Shown piece by piece: positions 12,047 to 23,806 of a DNA stretch of 64,000 bases (position 1 is its first letter; each line of letters begins with the position of its first letter). Under the pieces are notes generated by a model. That model had not been told where the DNA came from, searched no databases, and saw only the letters and a program-made list of their open reading frames with translations. This DNA is from Dipteronia dyeriana (Eukaryota; Streptophyta; Magnoliopsida; Sapindales; Sapindaceae): positions 35,100,405 to 35,164,404 of the forward strand of contig CM065301.1 of assembly GCA_032871835.1 (NCBI GenBank), written 5' to 3'. Position numbers and translations under genes: made by a program.

Positions 12047-12935
12047 TGTTGACGTTGATTTCTAGATTGTATCAAAAAAGCCAACAAGGATTGGATTTCG
12101 GCTGAGATTTCAAAGAGAGAGAGAAGGAGAAAGTAAACAAGACACGATTTTTTTACGTGGTAAAACTCTGATGACCGGAGAAATATCCATGGGTGGTTGA
12201 ATGGCTAACCTAGCCAAAATCCACTATGAATTCTTGAATATTACAAGCTCTCGATCTCTCTTTTTTCCCTCTGAATTTTACTATTATTTATGTGTATGCT
12301 CTATTGTCTATATATTTTCCTGGACGAGATTATAGGTCTATTTATATGTTTATAGAACCCTAATCTTCTTTGTACAAGTAATAAAAGATCTCTGCATTTA
12401 ATTGTGATTTGGTTTCTTGTTTGAGGTAGATTTGTCTTCTTTCCTGTTTCGGAGTCTTGTATTGAAGTCGAATGGGTCTCTAGTAGTGCAGTCCAATTTG
12501 GACTTATTTCCTTATAAGGACGTAATCTTTTTAAAGAAATAAAGTTATTGCCTGATTAAGAACCCTTCCAATTCAGTATTCTGTTCTCTTTGGGATTCCT
12601 TCTTGATATGGTTATCTTCGTGTATTTAATGACCTAGTCCGTGTGAACTAAGCACTAAGCTTCTTATTCGGTTTTCTTCATATTTATCCCGAGTAAGGAT
12701 AATACCTGTGGGGCCCGAGTAACATCGTTTGAGTCCAAGTGGAAGCGTCATTTAACCAGTCCCGAGTGTCGTTAACTGACCCCGAGTAGGTTTTATTCGA
12801 CATCTGCTTACTCGGGTTTTCTCTTCCTCAGCAATATTTTGTAGGATATTTTCTAAATGCCTATTTGGATGTCCACCTGGCAATTTATCCTTTTTGTTTG
12901 ATGACGTGTTCATCCAATAAAATTCACATATGATA
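12047..12935 (-). repeat. T1 3' LTR
   Basis: 889 bp, same length as 22894-23782. Its outer end joins S1 LTR sequence at 12046. It ends TATGATA where the other copy has TATGACA. Confidence 0.95.
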
Positions 12936-12946
12936 ATACCCCTTAA
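12936..12946 (-). other. T1 polypurine tract (candidate)
   Basis: Reverse complement TTAAGGGGTAT abuts the 3' LTR on its inner side, where plus-strand DNA synthesis is primed. Confidence 0.45.
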
Positions 12947-13264
12947 AATATTTTTGCTGAACAAGGTTTGTTCGGGCAAAAGTATTTCAATTAGTTATCA
13001 ATATCTTTTCAGTATCTGAGTAAATATCTTGTCATAATGACGTGTTTTAATGGCAACCCTACAAATTTGATTTGCCTCTTCACGCGTGATCTTTACTGAT
13101 GGTGACACTTTGAAGTCCTTATGGCTGAGTCTAGTTCTTGTTTTGACACGTGTATTTTCCCTCTTCATTTTTTGAGATTATTTATGAGAAACGACCTATG
13201 CGTCTTCCCATACGCCGCCTACGTCATCGTTATTTCGCACCTTGAAACCTAGGGTTTCATGCCA

Positions 13265-13413
13265 TTTTCTCTTTAAATTCTTCTCTGAGAGACGTTGTCG
13301 GTTTATTCTCAACGATTTTCAGCAGAAATTTCTTTAAACCCATATTTCTTTACACAAGTTCACGATTCTCTGTTGAAGATCTTGCATAAAACTTAATTCA
13401 AGGTTAGTATTTA
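13265..13413 (+). promoter_or_regulatory. candidate promoter and 5' leader of the T1 antisense gene
   Basis: A TTTAAAT-like box (about 13272-13278) is followed by a pyrimidine-rich leader up to the ATG at 13414. T2 has a clearer version of the same arrangement (CTATTTAAG at 58856). Inferred from layout only. Confidence 0.3.
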
Positions 13414-16311
13414 ATGGAGCCATCTTCCCATTATCGTCTTTTTAATGTGGCTCTTAATGCATTAGAACATGAGGATTTCCAGTTAGTTTCGTGTATTAGA
13501 AGATTACTGGGGGAAATCCCTGTAGATGAACCTCCATTTTTAGAAGTTGATGTTTCGGGGCTTTACCCTGAAGTCACTTTTAGCCTTGTATTGAGTTCTT
13601 CATCTAGTTCTGATTCTGATATTTCTGACCACAGGGTACCTCTTTGAAGAGTGGGAAAACATCAAAGTAAAAGTGAAGTCCGCAAGCACAACTCGGGCAA
13701 TATTTTGATCAGGGAGCAGATTGTCAACGAAAATGATGTTGAAGAGGAGTTCGGGATGTCTCATCTTTTTTTCTCTGCTGACCGCCCGAGTGGGTATGAC
13801 TCAAAGCCGAATGTGGTCAGGGCTGATGAGATTGGAAAGTATCACTCCTGATTTGATATGCTAGACTCAGTCACTCTGATTCCAGCGGGTGATAAAGCTG
13901 TATGGAACCCACCCCCGGGTATGGTGGCAATCTGCAGATCCATTCTCTGCTGCGGCGTCACTCTTCCCCTTCAGCCTTTTATTGCCATGTTTCTGGCTGA
14001 GGCAGGGATCGCTCCAGCACAGCTAGCCCTAAATACCTACAAGATTTTGATGTGTCTGTGGTATATGTACAGCCGCATGAACTTATCGCCGCCATCCCCG
14101 AATGAAATCAAGCACTTTTTTACACTAAGGCAAGCGGGCAATTCAGGGATCTACTTTCTTATATCCAATTTACCGGATTGTTGGATCCCTAAAGGGACAA
14201 TAGTGGGTCAGGGAGCTGATACCTCTGATGACCCCAAAAATAAGGGTTTTATATAGGGATTTCCTACATCCAACAAGTTCTTGAAGAACAGTTGGTTTTT
14301 TGCCTGAGAGGTTCTCGGGCTCGAAGTTATTGTTTTAGCTGGGGGTACTCAAACATTGTTGAAAGTCCCCCGCTTCTTCTGTTCCCCCAAGTTTTGGAAC
14401 AAGAAGTAAATCGAGTATAATGATACGGAGCTGACCAGAATTGCTCGGGCAGGGGTTCGTACTTTGGCAAAAAGGAGCAAGACTTATCTCTTCGTTGAAT
14501 CGAAGATGATTGAGTTCAGCTCTTTTAAAAAGATTTCGGGCCAACGTAGGTGATGTAAGTGATTTTTGCAACCTCTTCCTTATTGTTATACATTTTGTTT
14601 TGCATTCTGACGCGGTTACCTTTTTCTTCTAGTGTTTGATAAAGACGTCGTCTGCGATCTTCAGGCTTGCCAAATGAAGTCAATTATTCAGGCGAGTTGG
14701 AAAGATGCTGCTCCTCAAGATGGCGTAGGCATCGTCTCGCCTGAGTTTAATGAAGAGTCTGATGCCGCTGAGGAGCAGATTCCTGAAGACGTCCCTGAGG
14801 ATATTTTTCAACCGACAGTTAGGGAGACTAGCGGTCTGAGTGGCCCGATCAATACTCAGCTACCTATCGATCGGCAAAGGCAAAGTGAAGGTGTTGGAGA
14901 GGAGCATGCCGAGAAGACTGATGCCTGTGATGGAGGTAATTCTTCCGCGGGACAGGTAGCCGTAGGTCCTGAATTTTTTGAAGCCTTCTAGGATGACACT
15001 CCGGAGGATCCCGCAGCTGATCTCAGTTTCCACCGTTCTTGGGGTGAGAAACGGAAGGCAATCAGCTGTCAGACTCATCATCTCAAGGTTCCTTGGGTGG
15101 TTACTTTCATCAATTCCAGCGATGATGATATTGTGGCTGAGGCTTACCCGAGTGCTGATGTTGTAGTATCAGCGGATGTAGGGGCTTCGGAGCCGAACAG
15201 GGGTTCCCCTCTCCCCGAGGTTGAAAATCTAGGGGTTGAACCCTCGGGGTTTCCTTCACATCCTTCTCCCCAGGATATACTGTGGGAGATGTCATTTGGT
15301 CAAGCTTTCATCGGAGATGACTGTTGGAGCAGTTTTCGAGATGGGTCTCTGACTGACTGTCTTCAAAAAAAATTCAACGGTGCATCTTATGCAAGTTACC
15401 CTTTATTGTTTTGCATGTTTGCCCGATTTTCATATTTTTAATTGTACTACTTTACATATTGTGGCCAAATTTCTTGAGCTAGTTCAGACGCAACAATATC
15501 AAGATGATCGAATAAGGCGTCTGGAGGCTCAGCTAAAAGAAAGTGAGGAAAGCCGAGCTCGAGTCGAAGCGACTTATCAACAGGAGGTTGGTTCTGCATA
15601 GATTTTTACCGACCACTGTCTGGCAAAGCAGATAGAGGCCAAGGAAAGAGCTTCTTCGGTAGAAGAGAAATCAATATCACTTCAGAACTTATTATCTTCT
15701 GCCCAGGAATCATGCTCAAGGCCGAGCAGGAAGTGGAGCAGTCTAAGTCGGCGTATGAGAGGAAAATTAAAGATCTAGAGCACCAAGCATTGACAGTCGA
15801 ATCCTTATCCCAAGAGGCCAGGCTGGAACTTGAAGTACAAGGGGTAGATCGTTTCAAGAGATCCATTGCCTACGATGCTCTTCACCTTCGGGAGTTTCAA
15901 CGAGGACTGGTTTTAGCTGGTGAATTCTTTAAAGTCAAGAATCAGGCAACTGAGAAGGCCCAAACCAATTGGGAGCTGTCAATTAAACATCATGTGGATC
16001 GGTTCTTGGAGTCTCTTCAAACTCAGATGAAGGAATGGAGAGCTTACTGTCGTAGTCGAGGCAAAGAGCCCTATCCTATGCATTTAGAGATTCCATCCGA
16101 ACACTCCATCTCGACCTTCTATGCCAGTCAAGAGTCGGTCATGATGGGTGTGGAGCCTGATGTCAGGCCGATTTCAGGAGAGGATTACAGCCAATGGATG
16201 GATGACTCAGTCGACACAATTGCTTGGCCTTCTAACGAAAGTCTGCTCCGTGAATACGAAATGGTGCCAGACCAGAGTATTGGCAAGGGCTCCAAATCCT
16301 CACAATCCTGA
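13414..16311 (+). pseudogene. T1 antisense gene: PF04195-like domain plus coiled coil, spliced
   Basis: Reads opposite to T1 pol. From ATG 13414 to about 15378, with intron 14555-14632 removed, everything is in one frame: about 629 codons with no frameshift but seven point stops (13645, 13849, 14254, 14305, 14407, 14551, 14989). Residues coded by 13858-14150 (VTLPLQPFIAMFLAEAGIAP, QLALNTYKILMCLWYMYS) align with the T2 protein and with the family called putative gypsy-type transposon (PF04195). The middle is acidic and low in complexity. After a probable second intron (15378-15487, edges not resolved) comes a charged coiled coil (15470-15860, frameshift near 15700), ending at 16311 in ...GKGSKSSQS. 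The function of such extra ORFs is unknown. Tat elements are known to carry antisense ORFs near the 3' end. A host-derived insert is less likely because T2 has a homologue in the same place. Confidence 0.75.
14555..14632 (+). other. intron in T1 antisense gene
   Basis: 78 bp, GTAAGT donor, pyrimidine-rich TTTTTCTTCTAG acceptor. Phase 1; removing it joins frame to frame (…ISGQRR*L|FDKDVV). T2 has an 81-bp intron with the same donor and phase at the matching protein position (…ISDATPL|FVVAQ). Confidence 0.75.
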
Positions 16312-16382
16312 TTTTTGTAGATAGGATTTTTGTAGACTTTAATTCTTTGTAAAGAATGCTGTAATAATTCTGTTGAAAGATT

Positions 16383-16388
16383 AATAAA
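16383..16388 (+). terminator. poly(A) signal after T1 antisense gene
   Basis: AATAAA lies 72 bp after the stop codon, within T-rich text with TGTAA-type elements, as expected for a plant 3' end of a plus-strand transcript. Confidence 0.5.
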
Positions 16389-16443
16389 ATTCAGAGTAGC
16401 TTTTCTGAATCTGGTATTTTGATTCTATCGCTCGTGAAATTTC

Positions 16444-16818
16444 TTTACTGTTGCCGAGTATGTTATTCAATTTTAACATTCGGGTAACTTCATCGAGTAT
16501 CTTATTAAACCGGTTTTTTTTTTCAAATAGCTTTGATCACCAAGTATCTTATTAAACTGGCTCTTGTAATCTTCATGCCAAGTATCTTATTAAACTGGCT
16601 AACTCTGATGTTTTGGGTAACTTCACTGAGTATCTTATTAAACCGGTTGCCACCCAAATAATGCCAAGTATCCTATTAAACTGGCTCTTGTAATATTCAT
16701 GCCAAGTATCTTATTAAACTGGCTATCTGATGTTCGGGTAACTTAACCGAGTATCTTATTAAACCGGTAGTTACCCAAATAGCTTTAATTGCCAAGTATC
16801 TTATTAAACTGGCTCCTT
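16444..16818. repeat. interspersed-tandem palindromic motif array in T1 3' UTR
   Basis: The core AGTATCTTATTAAAC recurs about nine times, flanked either as CCG...CGG or as CCA...TGG, so each unit is a near-palindrome. The two versions alternate. Spacers of 15-35 bp (CTCTTGTAAT, ATTCATG, GGGTAACTTCA) also repeat. It lies between the antisense gene and the end of integrase. No coding potential. Confidence 0.85.
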
Positions 16819-16819
16819 A

Positions 16820-17364
16820 TTATTAACTGAGTTATCTTAAAACAAGCAAGTTTATACTTATGTTTCATACTCGGTTGCTACCCGAAGATTACATCAAGGC
16901 TCACCATGATCATAGGTTCGAGTCCTTACACATTACCCAGAACTTCTCCCTAGTTTTTATGTGCAAGGGTTTACCGAATCGTTAAGCTTTTTGAATTGCT
17001 TAACATAGCTACGCATTTCACCAGAATTTTCCCCGATAGCGTCCCGAGCTGGTGCATCAGGTTTACCTTTTTACGAAGGTCATTTTGACCTTGCTCGGCT
17101 GGCATGCTCCTTCGAGCTTCTCTGCCCATTCAGGATTTAATGGTCCTGAGTATTCTATTTGCATGTTCTTATTACCATGCTTGTCTTCCATATGTTCTTA
17201 TTATCATATGCTTTCTTTAGGAAATCCCGAGCTCGATGCTTTTCTTTCGGAAATCCCGAGTCTGATTTTTTATTTATAACTGCAAAATCAATAAAGTTAT
17301 AAATTTCTACTAATATTTATCCTAACTAAAATTGTTCTGACTAGAAAAAAGAACAAAATACATT
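16820..17364. other. T1 3' untranslated spacer, no gene seen
   Basis: Between the motif array and the integrase stop. I see only short chance ORFs and CCGAGT-containing text related to the LTR composition. Confidence 0.5.
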
Positions 17365-18728
17365 TTAAGGATAGAAAATCTTTAGATATTGGGCATTGCA
17401 TGGTCGGGGTAAAACCCCTCCATTAGGTCGTGCAATCCAATATACCCCATGGTCAGCTATTCCTTCGATTTTGTACGGGCCTTCCCATTTGTCAGCCAAG
17501 GAACCTACAGCTTTATTTTTTGTGTTCAGTGACACCTTTCTGAGTACCAGGTCTCCTAGCTGGAATTTTCTGACCCAAACGTGAGAGTTGTAGTGGCGTG
17601 CTAACCTTTGTTGATATGCCATATTTTGTATTCGGGATCTCTTCTTTTTTTCTTCTAGCTCATCTAGACTTTATAATAGCATATCAATGTTCTGCTTTTC
17701 ATCGTATAGCCTGACCCGGTATGACGTATATGACATTTCTATAGGAATAACAGCTTATGTTCCAAACGCTAAAGTGAATGGAGTTTCTCCTGTTGAAGTT
17801 CTCGCTGTTGTCCGATACGCCCATAACACTTCGGGAAGCTTTTCAACCCAGCTTCCTTTTTTGGCATCTAGCTTTGCTTTGATTGTGTGCTTGATGATTT
17901 TTTTCACTGCTTCTACCTGCCCATTTGTTTGAGGGTGGGCGGGTGTAGCATAGTAGTTGGCAATCCGATACTCTTTGCACAGCTGTCTGAATTTCAATCG
18001 AATTGAGTGTCATTGTCAGTGATTATAGTGTTTAGGACTCCAAACCTATAAAGTATATTCTTTTTAACGAAATTTGTGGTGTTTGCTTATGTGATATGCA
18101 CTAAAGCTTCAACTTCTACCCATTTTGTGAAATAATCAACAGCTACTATGGCATGCTTCGCTCCACCCCCTGCCCCAACTGGCATTGGGCCGTTTAGATT
18201 TTAACCCCACATGGAAAATGGCCATAGGAATGTGAGATTTCTGAGTTGCTCAGGGGACTATCGAATATCATTAGCAATCCTTTGGCAAGTATTGCAACTT
18301 TCTGAACACTGTTGTGCATCTGAGAATAGAGTAGGCCAATAATAGCCTTGCCTGAGTATCTTGTGTGCCAAACTTTTACCCCCAGTATGGTTTCTGCAAA
18401 CTCCTGCATGGACTTCCTATAATATCTTATATGCATCTTCCTCTATCACGCATCTTTGGAGTGTTTAGGAATACCCTCTTCTGTATAATTCTCCTTCAAT
18501 CAATGTGTACCTGGTAGATCGGTACCTGATACGTTTTGATTGTAAGGGATCTTCCGGTAGTATAACTTCTTCCAGGAATATTTTTAGCTGAGTCATCCAA
18601 TCATCTGGCGGTGTTCGAATCTCTAAAATTTCTAAGTTTCTTAGTTCAGCTGTACTCGGTTTGAGTAGATGTGCAACCGGAATAGACTTTGGCCTGATTA
18701 TGGTTGTTGCTGACGCTAGTTTGGACAA
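17365..18728 (-). pseudogene. T1 integrase
   Basis: Read from 18728 to 17365 across several frame breaks. It starts with the connection region (TPPDDWMTQLKIFLEE, LIEGELYRRGYS), then the zinc domain HAGVCRNHTGG...SCNTCQRIAN (H-H-C-C). The core follows with AIVAVDYFTKWVEVEAL (first D) and TIITDNDTQFD (second D). TPAHPQTNGQVEAVKKIIKH carries the E and is followed by WVEKLPEVLWAYRTTARTST. The C-terminus is intact to the stop: FQLGDLVLRKVSLNTKNK...GKLADKWEGPYKI-like text and ...YLKIFYP. It would join element cDNA to the chromosome. Stops near 18001, 18110, 18230 and 18440 disable it. Confidence 0.9.
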
Positions 18729-18788
18729 TGTGTCTGCCTTTTCATTCTCTTCCCTGGGGATCTGGGTAATCTTATATTCTTTAAATTT

Positions 18789-19572
18789 CTAAAGGAGCTG
18801 TTTCGTAATGTCATGGTAGATTATCATGCCTTCATCCTTGGCTTGGTACTCGACCAGGATTTGGTTGACAACTACCTGTGAATCACTGAATATCTCAACC
18901 TTATCTGCCCCGAGAGCTATGCAGACTTTGAGTCCAGCTAGTAGCGCCTCGTACTCAGCTTGATTATTGGTTGCTTTAAAGTCAAACCTCATGGCACATT
19001 CAACGTCATCTCCTTCTAGAGTGCATACTACAATCCCTGCCCCACTGCCATGAGTGTTTGAAGAGCCATCAACATACAACTTCCATGGGAAATTTTTATC
19101 CAACATTTTTTTTGCTTCCAGGTTCAGTTCTGTGAATTCTGCTATAAAATCTGCCACTGTTTTCCCTTTGAGAGATGTCCTAAGGATGTAGTGGATATCG
19201 AATTCACTTAGCTCGATTGCCCATTTGGTTAATCTCCCTGAAATCTCAGGCTTCTGTAAAATCTGTTTCAACAGGCAATCGGTGAGAACCTTAATTGTGT
19301 GAGCCTGGAAGTATGGCCTTAGCTTTCTTGCTGCTAAGACTAGTGCCAGGGAAATATTTTTTGCCTGTGAATATCTGGTCTCAGCTGGTAGAAGTGCTTT
19401 GCTGGTGTAGTACACCGGCTTTCGTACTCCATCTTCTGTTTTGACTAGATCTGAGCTTGCTGCCAGTTCTGTAATTGACAGGTAAAGTTAGAGTGTCTCC
19501 CCCATCTGAGGTTTTGAAAGGATGGGAGCCTGTCCTAAGTACTCTATAATTTTTAAGAATGCATGTTCGCAT
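18789..19572 (-). pseudogene. T1 RNase H and second archaeal-type RNase H
   Basis: The first part (about 19570-19140) is the gypsy RNase H/connection: KPVYYTSKALLPAETRYSQ, ALVLAARKLRPYFQAHTI, GRLTKWAIELSEFDIHY, GKTVADFIAEF. The second (about 19110-18789) is an extra RNase H: PWKLYVDGSSNTHGSGAG (D), FKATNNQAEYEALLAGL (E), DKVEIFSDSQVVVNQI (D). Dual RNase H is known from the Tat lineage. The second domain keeps all three visible acidic residues; the first is decayed at its start, where a frame change occurs near 19415-19500. Confidence 0.9.
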
Positions 19573-19678
19573 TCATCATTCCATTCAAGTCCTTTCCCTT
19601 TTATAATTACTTTGAAAAAGAGTGCACATCTGTCTGTGGCTTTTGAGATGAATCTTCCTACTGAAGCCAGACATCCTG

Positions 19679-20839
19679 TTAGGCGCTGTACTTCTTTAGT
19701 GTTCTCGATGAAGTCATTCTCTGCAGGGCCTGGATCTTCTCAGGGTTGACTTTGATTCCTCTTTGATGGACTTGAAATCCCAGGAATCTTCCTGAAGAAA
19801 CCCCAAACAAACACTTGTTCGGATTTAGCTTCATTTGGTATCTCCTCAAGATATCAAATGTCTCCCGCAGATTTGAAGAAAGCTTGTCTGCTGTGATGTT
19901 CTTGGTCAGCATGTCATCAATGTATACTTCCATGTTCCTTCCTATTTGCCGTGAAAAGATTTTGTTGACCAACCTTTGATAAGTAGCTCCTGCATTTTTC
20001 AGTCCAAAGGGAATCACAGTATAGCAATACAAATTCTGATTAGTTGTGAATGCTGTTTTTTCTTCGTCAACCTTATTCATCCTAATCTGGTTTTACCCCG
20101 AGTAAGCAACCAAGAAACTGAGTAGCTCATGGCCTGATGTAGCATCCACCAACTGATCTATCATTGGAAGTGGAAAACTATCTTTCGGGCATACCTTGTT
20201 TATATATGTGAAATCTGCGCACATCCTCCACTATTAATTCTTCTTTTGGACGAGGACTACATTATCCACCCATTGAGGGTAATTGACCTCTCTAATTGAT
20301 CCTACAGCGAGTAGCTTTTCTACTTCCTATTTGATTGCCTGACTTATTTCAAGGTTGAATGATCTTCTCTTTTGTATCACTGGTTTTGCATTCGGGTCTA
20401 CTGTGAGATGGTGAGATATTATTCGGGCATCTATCCCGACCATGTCTTCATTACTCCAAGCGAACACACCTCTGTATTCTTTAAGTAGATCAATGAGGCT
20501 TTGTTTGACTCTTCCTTCCAGATTGGCCCTGACCTTGATCTTTTTGTCTGGTTCATCTTCTTTCAGAGTGATTTCTTCTATCGGTTCAGTTTTAGATTCA
20601 TTCGATTCTTCTCTTGGATCGAACTCGAATGATAAGGGCTTTTCGTTCTGACTCAGCTATTTTATAGTGCAAACCTGTTCATTCTTGTCCTTGTATACTG
20701 ATAGGTTAGCTCTTCGGGCCATCTCCTGAGATCCCTTGACTATCCTGACCCCCTGTTCAGTCGAAAATTTCATCATTAAGGCATAAGTGGCTGTTACGGC
20801 CTTAGTTTTATTCAGAAATAGTAATAGTGCATTATATGG
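19679..20839 (-). pseudogene. T1 reverse transcriptase
   Basis: Read from 20839 down. The N-terminal part has EYRGVFAWSNEDMVGID and REVNYPQWVDNVVLVQKKN, then stops near 20233, and MCADFTYINKVCPKDSFPLP. The best preserved part (20080-19679) has NLYCYTVIPFGLKNAGATYQ, then MEVYIDDML (active site YIDD) and NPNKCLFGVSSGRFLGF. These are standard gypsy RT blocks. Stops near 20093 and 20233 and a frame break after 19679 make it inactive. Confidence 0.9.
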
Positions 20840-21463
20840 CTAATTCTCCAAGTCCACTACCACGAAGTCGAGCAATACAGTTCTCTGGCAAGGTGCTACT
20901 CCAATCTTCACATGTAGCTTTACCGTCCCGAGTGACCTGACTTCAATTCCCCCGAAACCTCTGAGTGGGGTATGGAAGGGTTGTAGATCCTTTCGGTCTA
21001 ACCTGAGTTGATCGTAGACGGATACATTAAGAATATCTGTTGAGCTTCCATTATCTATCAGGATTCTCCTGACTTCCCGGTGACCAAACCAGGCACTTAT
21101 GACCAAGGCATCATTTGGCCGAACATCTATGCCATGTGAGTCTGCTTCTGTGAATGTTATTGGGTCCCATCCTTTCTTTATCCTCTTCGGGTCTGGCTCG
21201 ATCGAGTTTACATCAAAGTTGTTTCTTTCTTCTACTGCTTCTCTGATTTCCTGAGTTCGTTCTCGGTTATTTTTTCCAGTGGATGGTCCTCCAAAGATCG
21301 TGTGTATTACTTGATTGGCCTCTGGACTGGCCCTTTGATTTTGACCAGAGCCATGATCGGTCCTGATCTCTTTCTTTGCTTCTGATTTTTCATCACTTTT
21401 CAAGATCACATCTTGTAGATTCCTTATGGAACCGGCAGTATTTGGTTGTGTCTTACCGAGCAA
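20840..21463 (-). pseudogene. T1 aspartic protease and end of gag
   Basis: 207 codons. The first ~100 residues are the basic, Gln-rich gag C-terminus. The motif VIHTIFGGPSTGKN is the Tat gag-protease linker, with a counterpart VIHTISRGPTLAG in T2. The protease proper has RRILIDNGSSTDILNVSVYDQL (D-N-G in place of D-T-G) and LRGFGGIEVRSLGTVKLHV, ending ...TVLLDFVVVDLEN before a stop. It would mature the gag-pol polyprotein. Confidence 0.85.
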
Positions 21464-22846
21464 ACTGAGATTACCGGCGTGGCTCTTGTACCATATTCTT
21501 TGTTTCCAGAATAACCAGGATTTCCTCTTGTTTTTTTAAGAGGGGTGTAATTGGTGTATCTACCTCGGTATTTCTCGGTGGTTTGTTCGGTGTTAAGCCC
21601 ATTACCCCCGTCCTTGCTTTTTTCTTTGCCATTTCTCTTCTGTTTTCCCTTCTGGTTCTGGCCTTTAGACTCAATATCCTTCTGTTCGGGTTTTCCTCCT
21701 TGTATATAGCATCCTCCAGTGGCCAATTCTTCTTCCTCGACCAGTGCATATCCTCCCGCCATATCCATCATGTCTGCATATCTAGTCAACCGGGCTTTCC
21801 TTAAATCAAAAGATAGCCGACCATTCTGCAGGTTGTTGATGAACGCAACAATTATTGCTTCATCATTTGTACTGTCAATTTCTAACACGGCTTGACCGAA
21901 TCTTCCTAAGTATTTCTTCAGTGACTCATCCTTCCCTTGCTTTATTTGAGAAATGTGAGCTACTGGCTTTTTCCTGTGAACATTGCTCAGAAATTGCCTC
22001 AAAAAGCTCATGCTCAGTTCACTGAAACTTTTGATGCTTGCTGGAGGCAATCTCCCGAACCACCTCGAACCCGTGTCTCCTAGAGTTTGCAGAAAATTGA
22101 GACATAGTAAGGGATCGTTGTGGGAATACTGAGCCATGGCACTTTTATAGAGTCTCACGTGCTCTTTTAGATCTGTATCTTTTTTAAACTGACCAGTAAC
22201 GTCTGACCAGTGCATCCATCTGACATCTATTGTTCTCGACTTCTTGAGTTAGGCTCTGGATCATGACATCTCTGTCTCCTACCGGGCTACCCAGATGGTT
22301 GAACCGTTGGGTGACTGTCATTCTTTCTGGCTCTTCACTTTGATGTCGAGTTCCTCGCATGACTCCATGATGACGTTTACGATAGTGTCGATCGCTATCT
22401 TCCGATGATGAACAATCCCTGTGCCGGTCATGTTTGCGATGTCTAGTACGGACTGTCTAATCCTGGTTCTGCTTCTAGCGTGGTTGTTACTCTTCAGGTG
22501 TTTCACATCCAGCCTGTTTGATTGGGGTAAGGTTCATTCTGACTCCTGGTGTATTTATTTCTGGCCCTACTACCACCGAACGAAGCCTTACAGATGGGAG
22601 GTTAGGAGTTAGTGCTTCTGTAGCCAGTAGATCAACTCCTTCCTTTGCTGCGTCTGCCACCAGTTGCTGTAATGCTTCCCTGAAATGTTGAGTCAGATCT
22701 CCACTGGTTAGAGGAACTTGTTGGATCCCCGCCAGGAATGTAGGTTGGTTCTCTGTTGTTGCAGTGAGATCCCGTGAGGTACTGCAAACATGAAAGTTAT
22801 CCGGGGATTTTTGGACATCCCCGGAATTGCTTCTGCTTCCTGCCAT
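21424..22846 (-). pseudogene. T1 gag
   Basis: Starts at ATG 22846 (MAGSRSNSGDVQKSPDN), 24 bp after the primer site. It continues through frame changes (22506-22318 Arg/His-rich) to the capsid part 22215-21424. That part has KEHVRLYKSAMAQYSHND, WFGRLPPASIKSFSELSMSF and KKPVAHISQIKQGKDESLK, the retrotransposon gag (PF03732) pattern of Tat elements, followed by a Lys/Gln-rich nucleic-acid-binding tail. Two frameshifts break it. Confidence 0.85.
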
Positions 22847-22873
22847 TGCTTCTGATCAAGTCGGAGGTTAAGA

Positions 22874-22892
22874 CCCCTCCTTCTAGCACCAA
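22874..22892 (-). other. T1 primer binding site
   Basis: Reverse complement TTGGTGCTAGAAGGAGGGG follows the 5' LTR by one base. It is not the Met-initiator sequence; the tRNA used cannot be named with certainty from sequence alone. Confidence 0.7.
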
Positions 22893-22893
22893 T

Positions 22894-23782
22894 TGTTGAC
22901 GTTGATTTCTGGATTGTATTAGAAAAGCCAACAAGGATTGGATTTCGGCTGAGATTTCAAAGAGAGAGAGAAGGAGAAAGTAAACAAGACACGAGTTTTT
23001 TACGTGGTAAAACTCTGATGACCGGAGAAATATCCATGGGTGGTTGAATGGCTAACCTAGCCAAAATCCACTATGAATTCTTGAATATTAAAAGCTCTCG
23101 ATCTCTCTTTTTTCCCTCTAAATTTTACTATTATTTATGTGTATGCTCTATTGTCTATATATTTTCCTGGACGAGATTATAGGTCTATTTATATGTTTAT
23201 AGAACCCTAATCTTCTTTGTACAAGTAATAAAAGATCTCTGCATTTAATTGTGATTTGGTTTCTTGTTTGAGGTAGATTTGTCTTCTTTCCTGTTTCGGA
23301 GTCTTGTATTGAAGTCGAATGGGTCTCTAGTAGTGCAGTCCAATTTGGACTTATTTCCTTATAAGGACGTAATCTTTTTAAAGAAATAAAGTTATTGCCT
23401 GATTGAGAACCCTTCCAATTCAGTATTCTGTTCTCTTTGGGATTCCTTCTTGATATGGTTATCTTCGTGTATTTAATGACCTAGTCCGTGTGAACTAAGC
23501 ACTAAGATTCTTATTCGGTTTTCTTTATATTTATCCCGAGTAAGGATAATACCTGTGGGGCCCGAGTAACATCGTTTGAGCCCAAGTGGAAGTGTCATTT
23601 AACCAGTCCCGAGTGTCGTTAACTGATCCCGAGTAGGTTTCATTCGACATCTGCTTACTCGGGATTTCTCTTCCTCAGCAATGTTTTGTAGGATATTTTC
23701 TAAATGCCTATTTGGATGTCCACCTGGCAATTTATCCTTTTTGTTTGATGACGTGTTCATCCGATAAAATTCACATATGACA
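22894..23782 (-). repeat. T1 5' LTR
   Basis: 889 bp, matching 12047-12935. The outer end TATGACA is followed by GATGA and then the last bases of the S1 LTR. Confidence 0.95.
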
Positions 23783-23794
23783 GATGACTTTACA

Positions 23795-23806
23795 ATCTCC
23801 CCATTT
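23795..23806 (-). other. S1 polypurine tract
   Basis: Reverse complement AAATGGGGAGAT abuts the S1 3' LTR end at 23794, now displaced from the rest of that LTR by T1. Confidence 0.75.

Larger units (their letters stand above)
12047..23782 (-). mobile_element. Ty3/gypsy Tat-lineage element T1 with antisense gene
   Basis: LTRs of 889 bp at both ends (TGTTGACG...CATATGACA) differ at about 18 sites by eye, 2%. Flanks GAGGA (12042-12046) and GATGA (23783-23787) form a 5-bp duplication with one mismatch. Minus-strand order: gag, protease, RT, RNase H, second (archaeal-type) RNase H, integrase. This order with dual RNase H is the mark of Tat/Ogre elements. The 4.4 kb between pol and 3' LTR holds a tandem repeat and a plus-strand gene. 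Frameshifts and stops in every domain make it non-autonomous now. Confidence 0.93.

Noticed and set aside
13414..16311. Host gene captured by T1
   Set aside because: A homologue with the same intron lies at the same position in T2, so it is better seen as an element gene.
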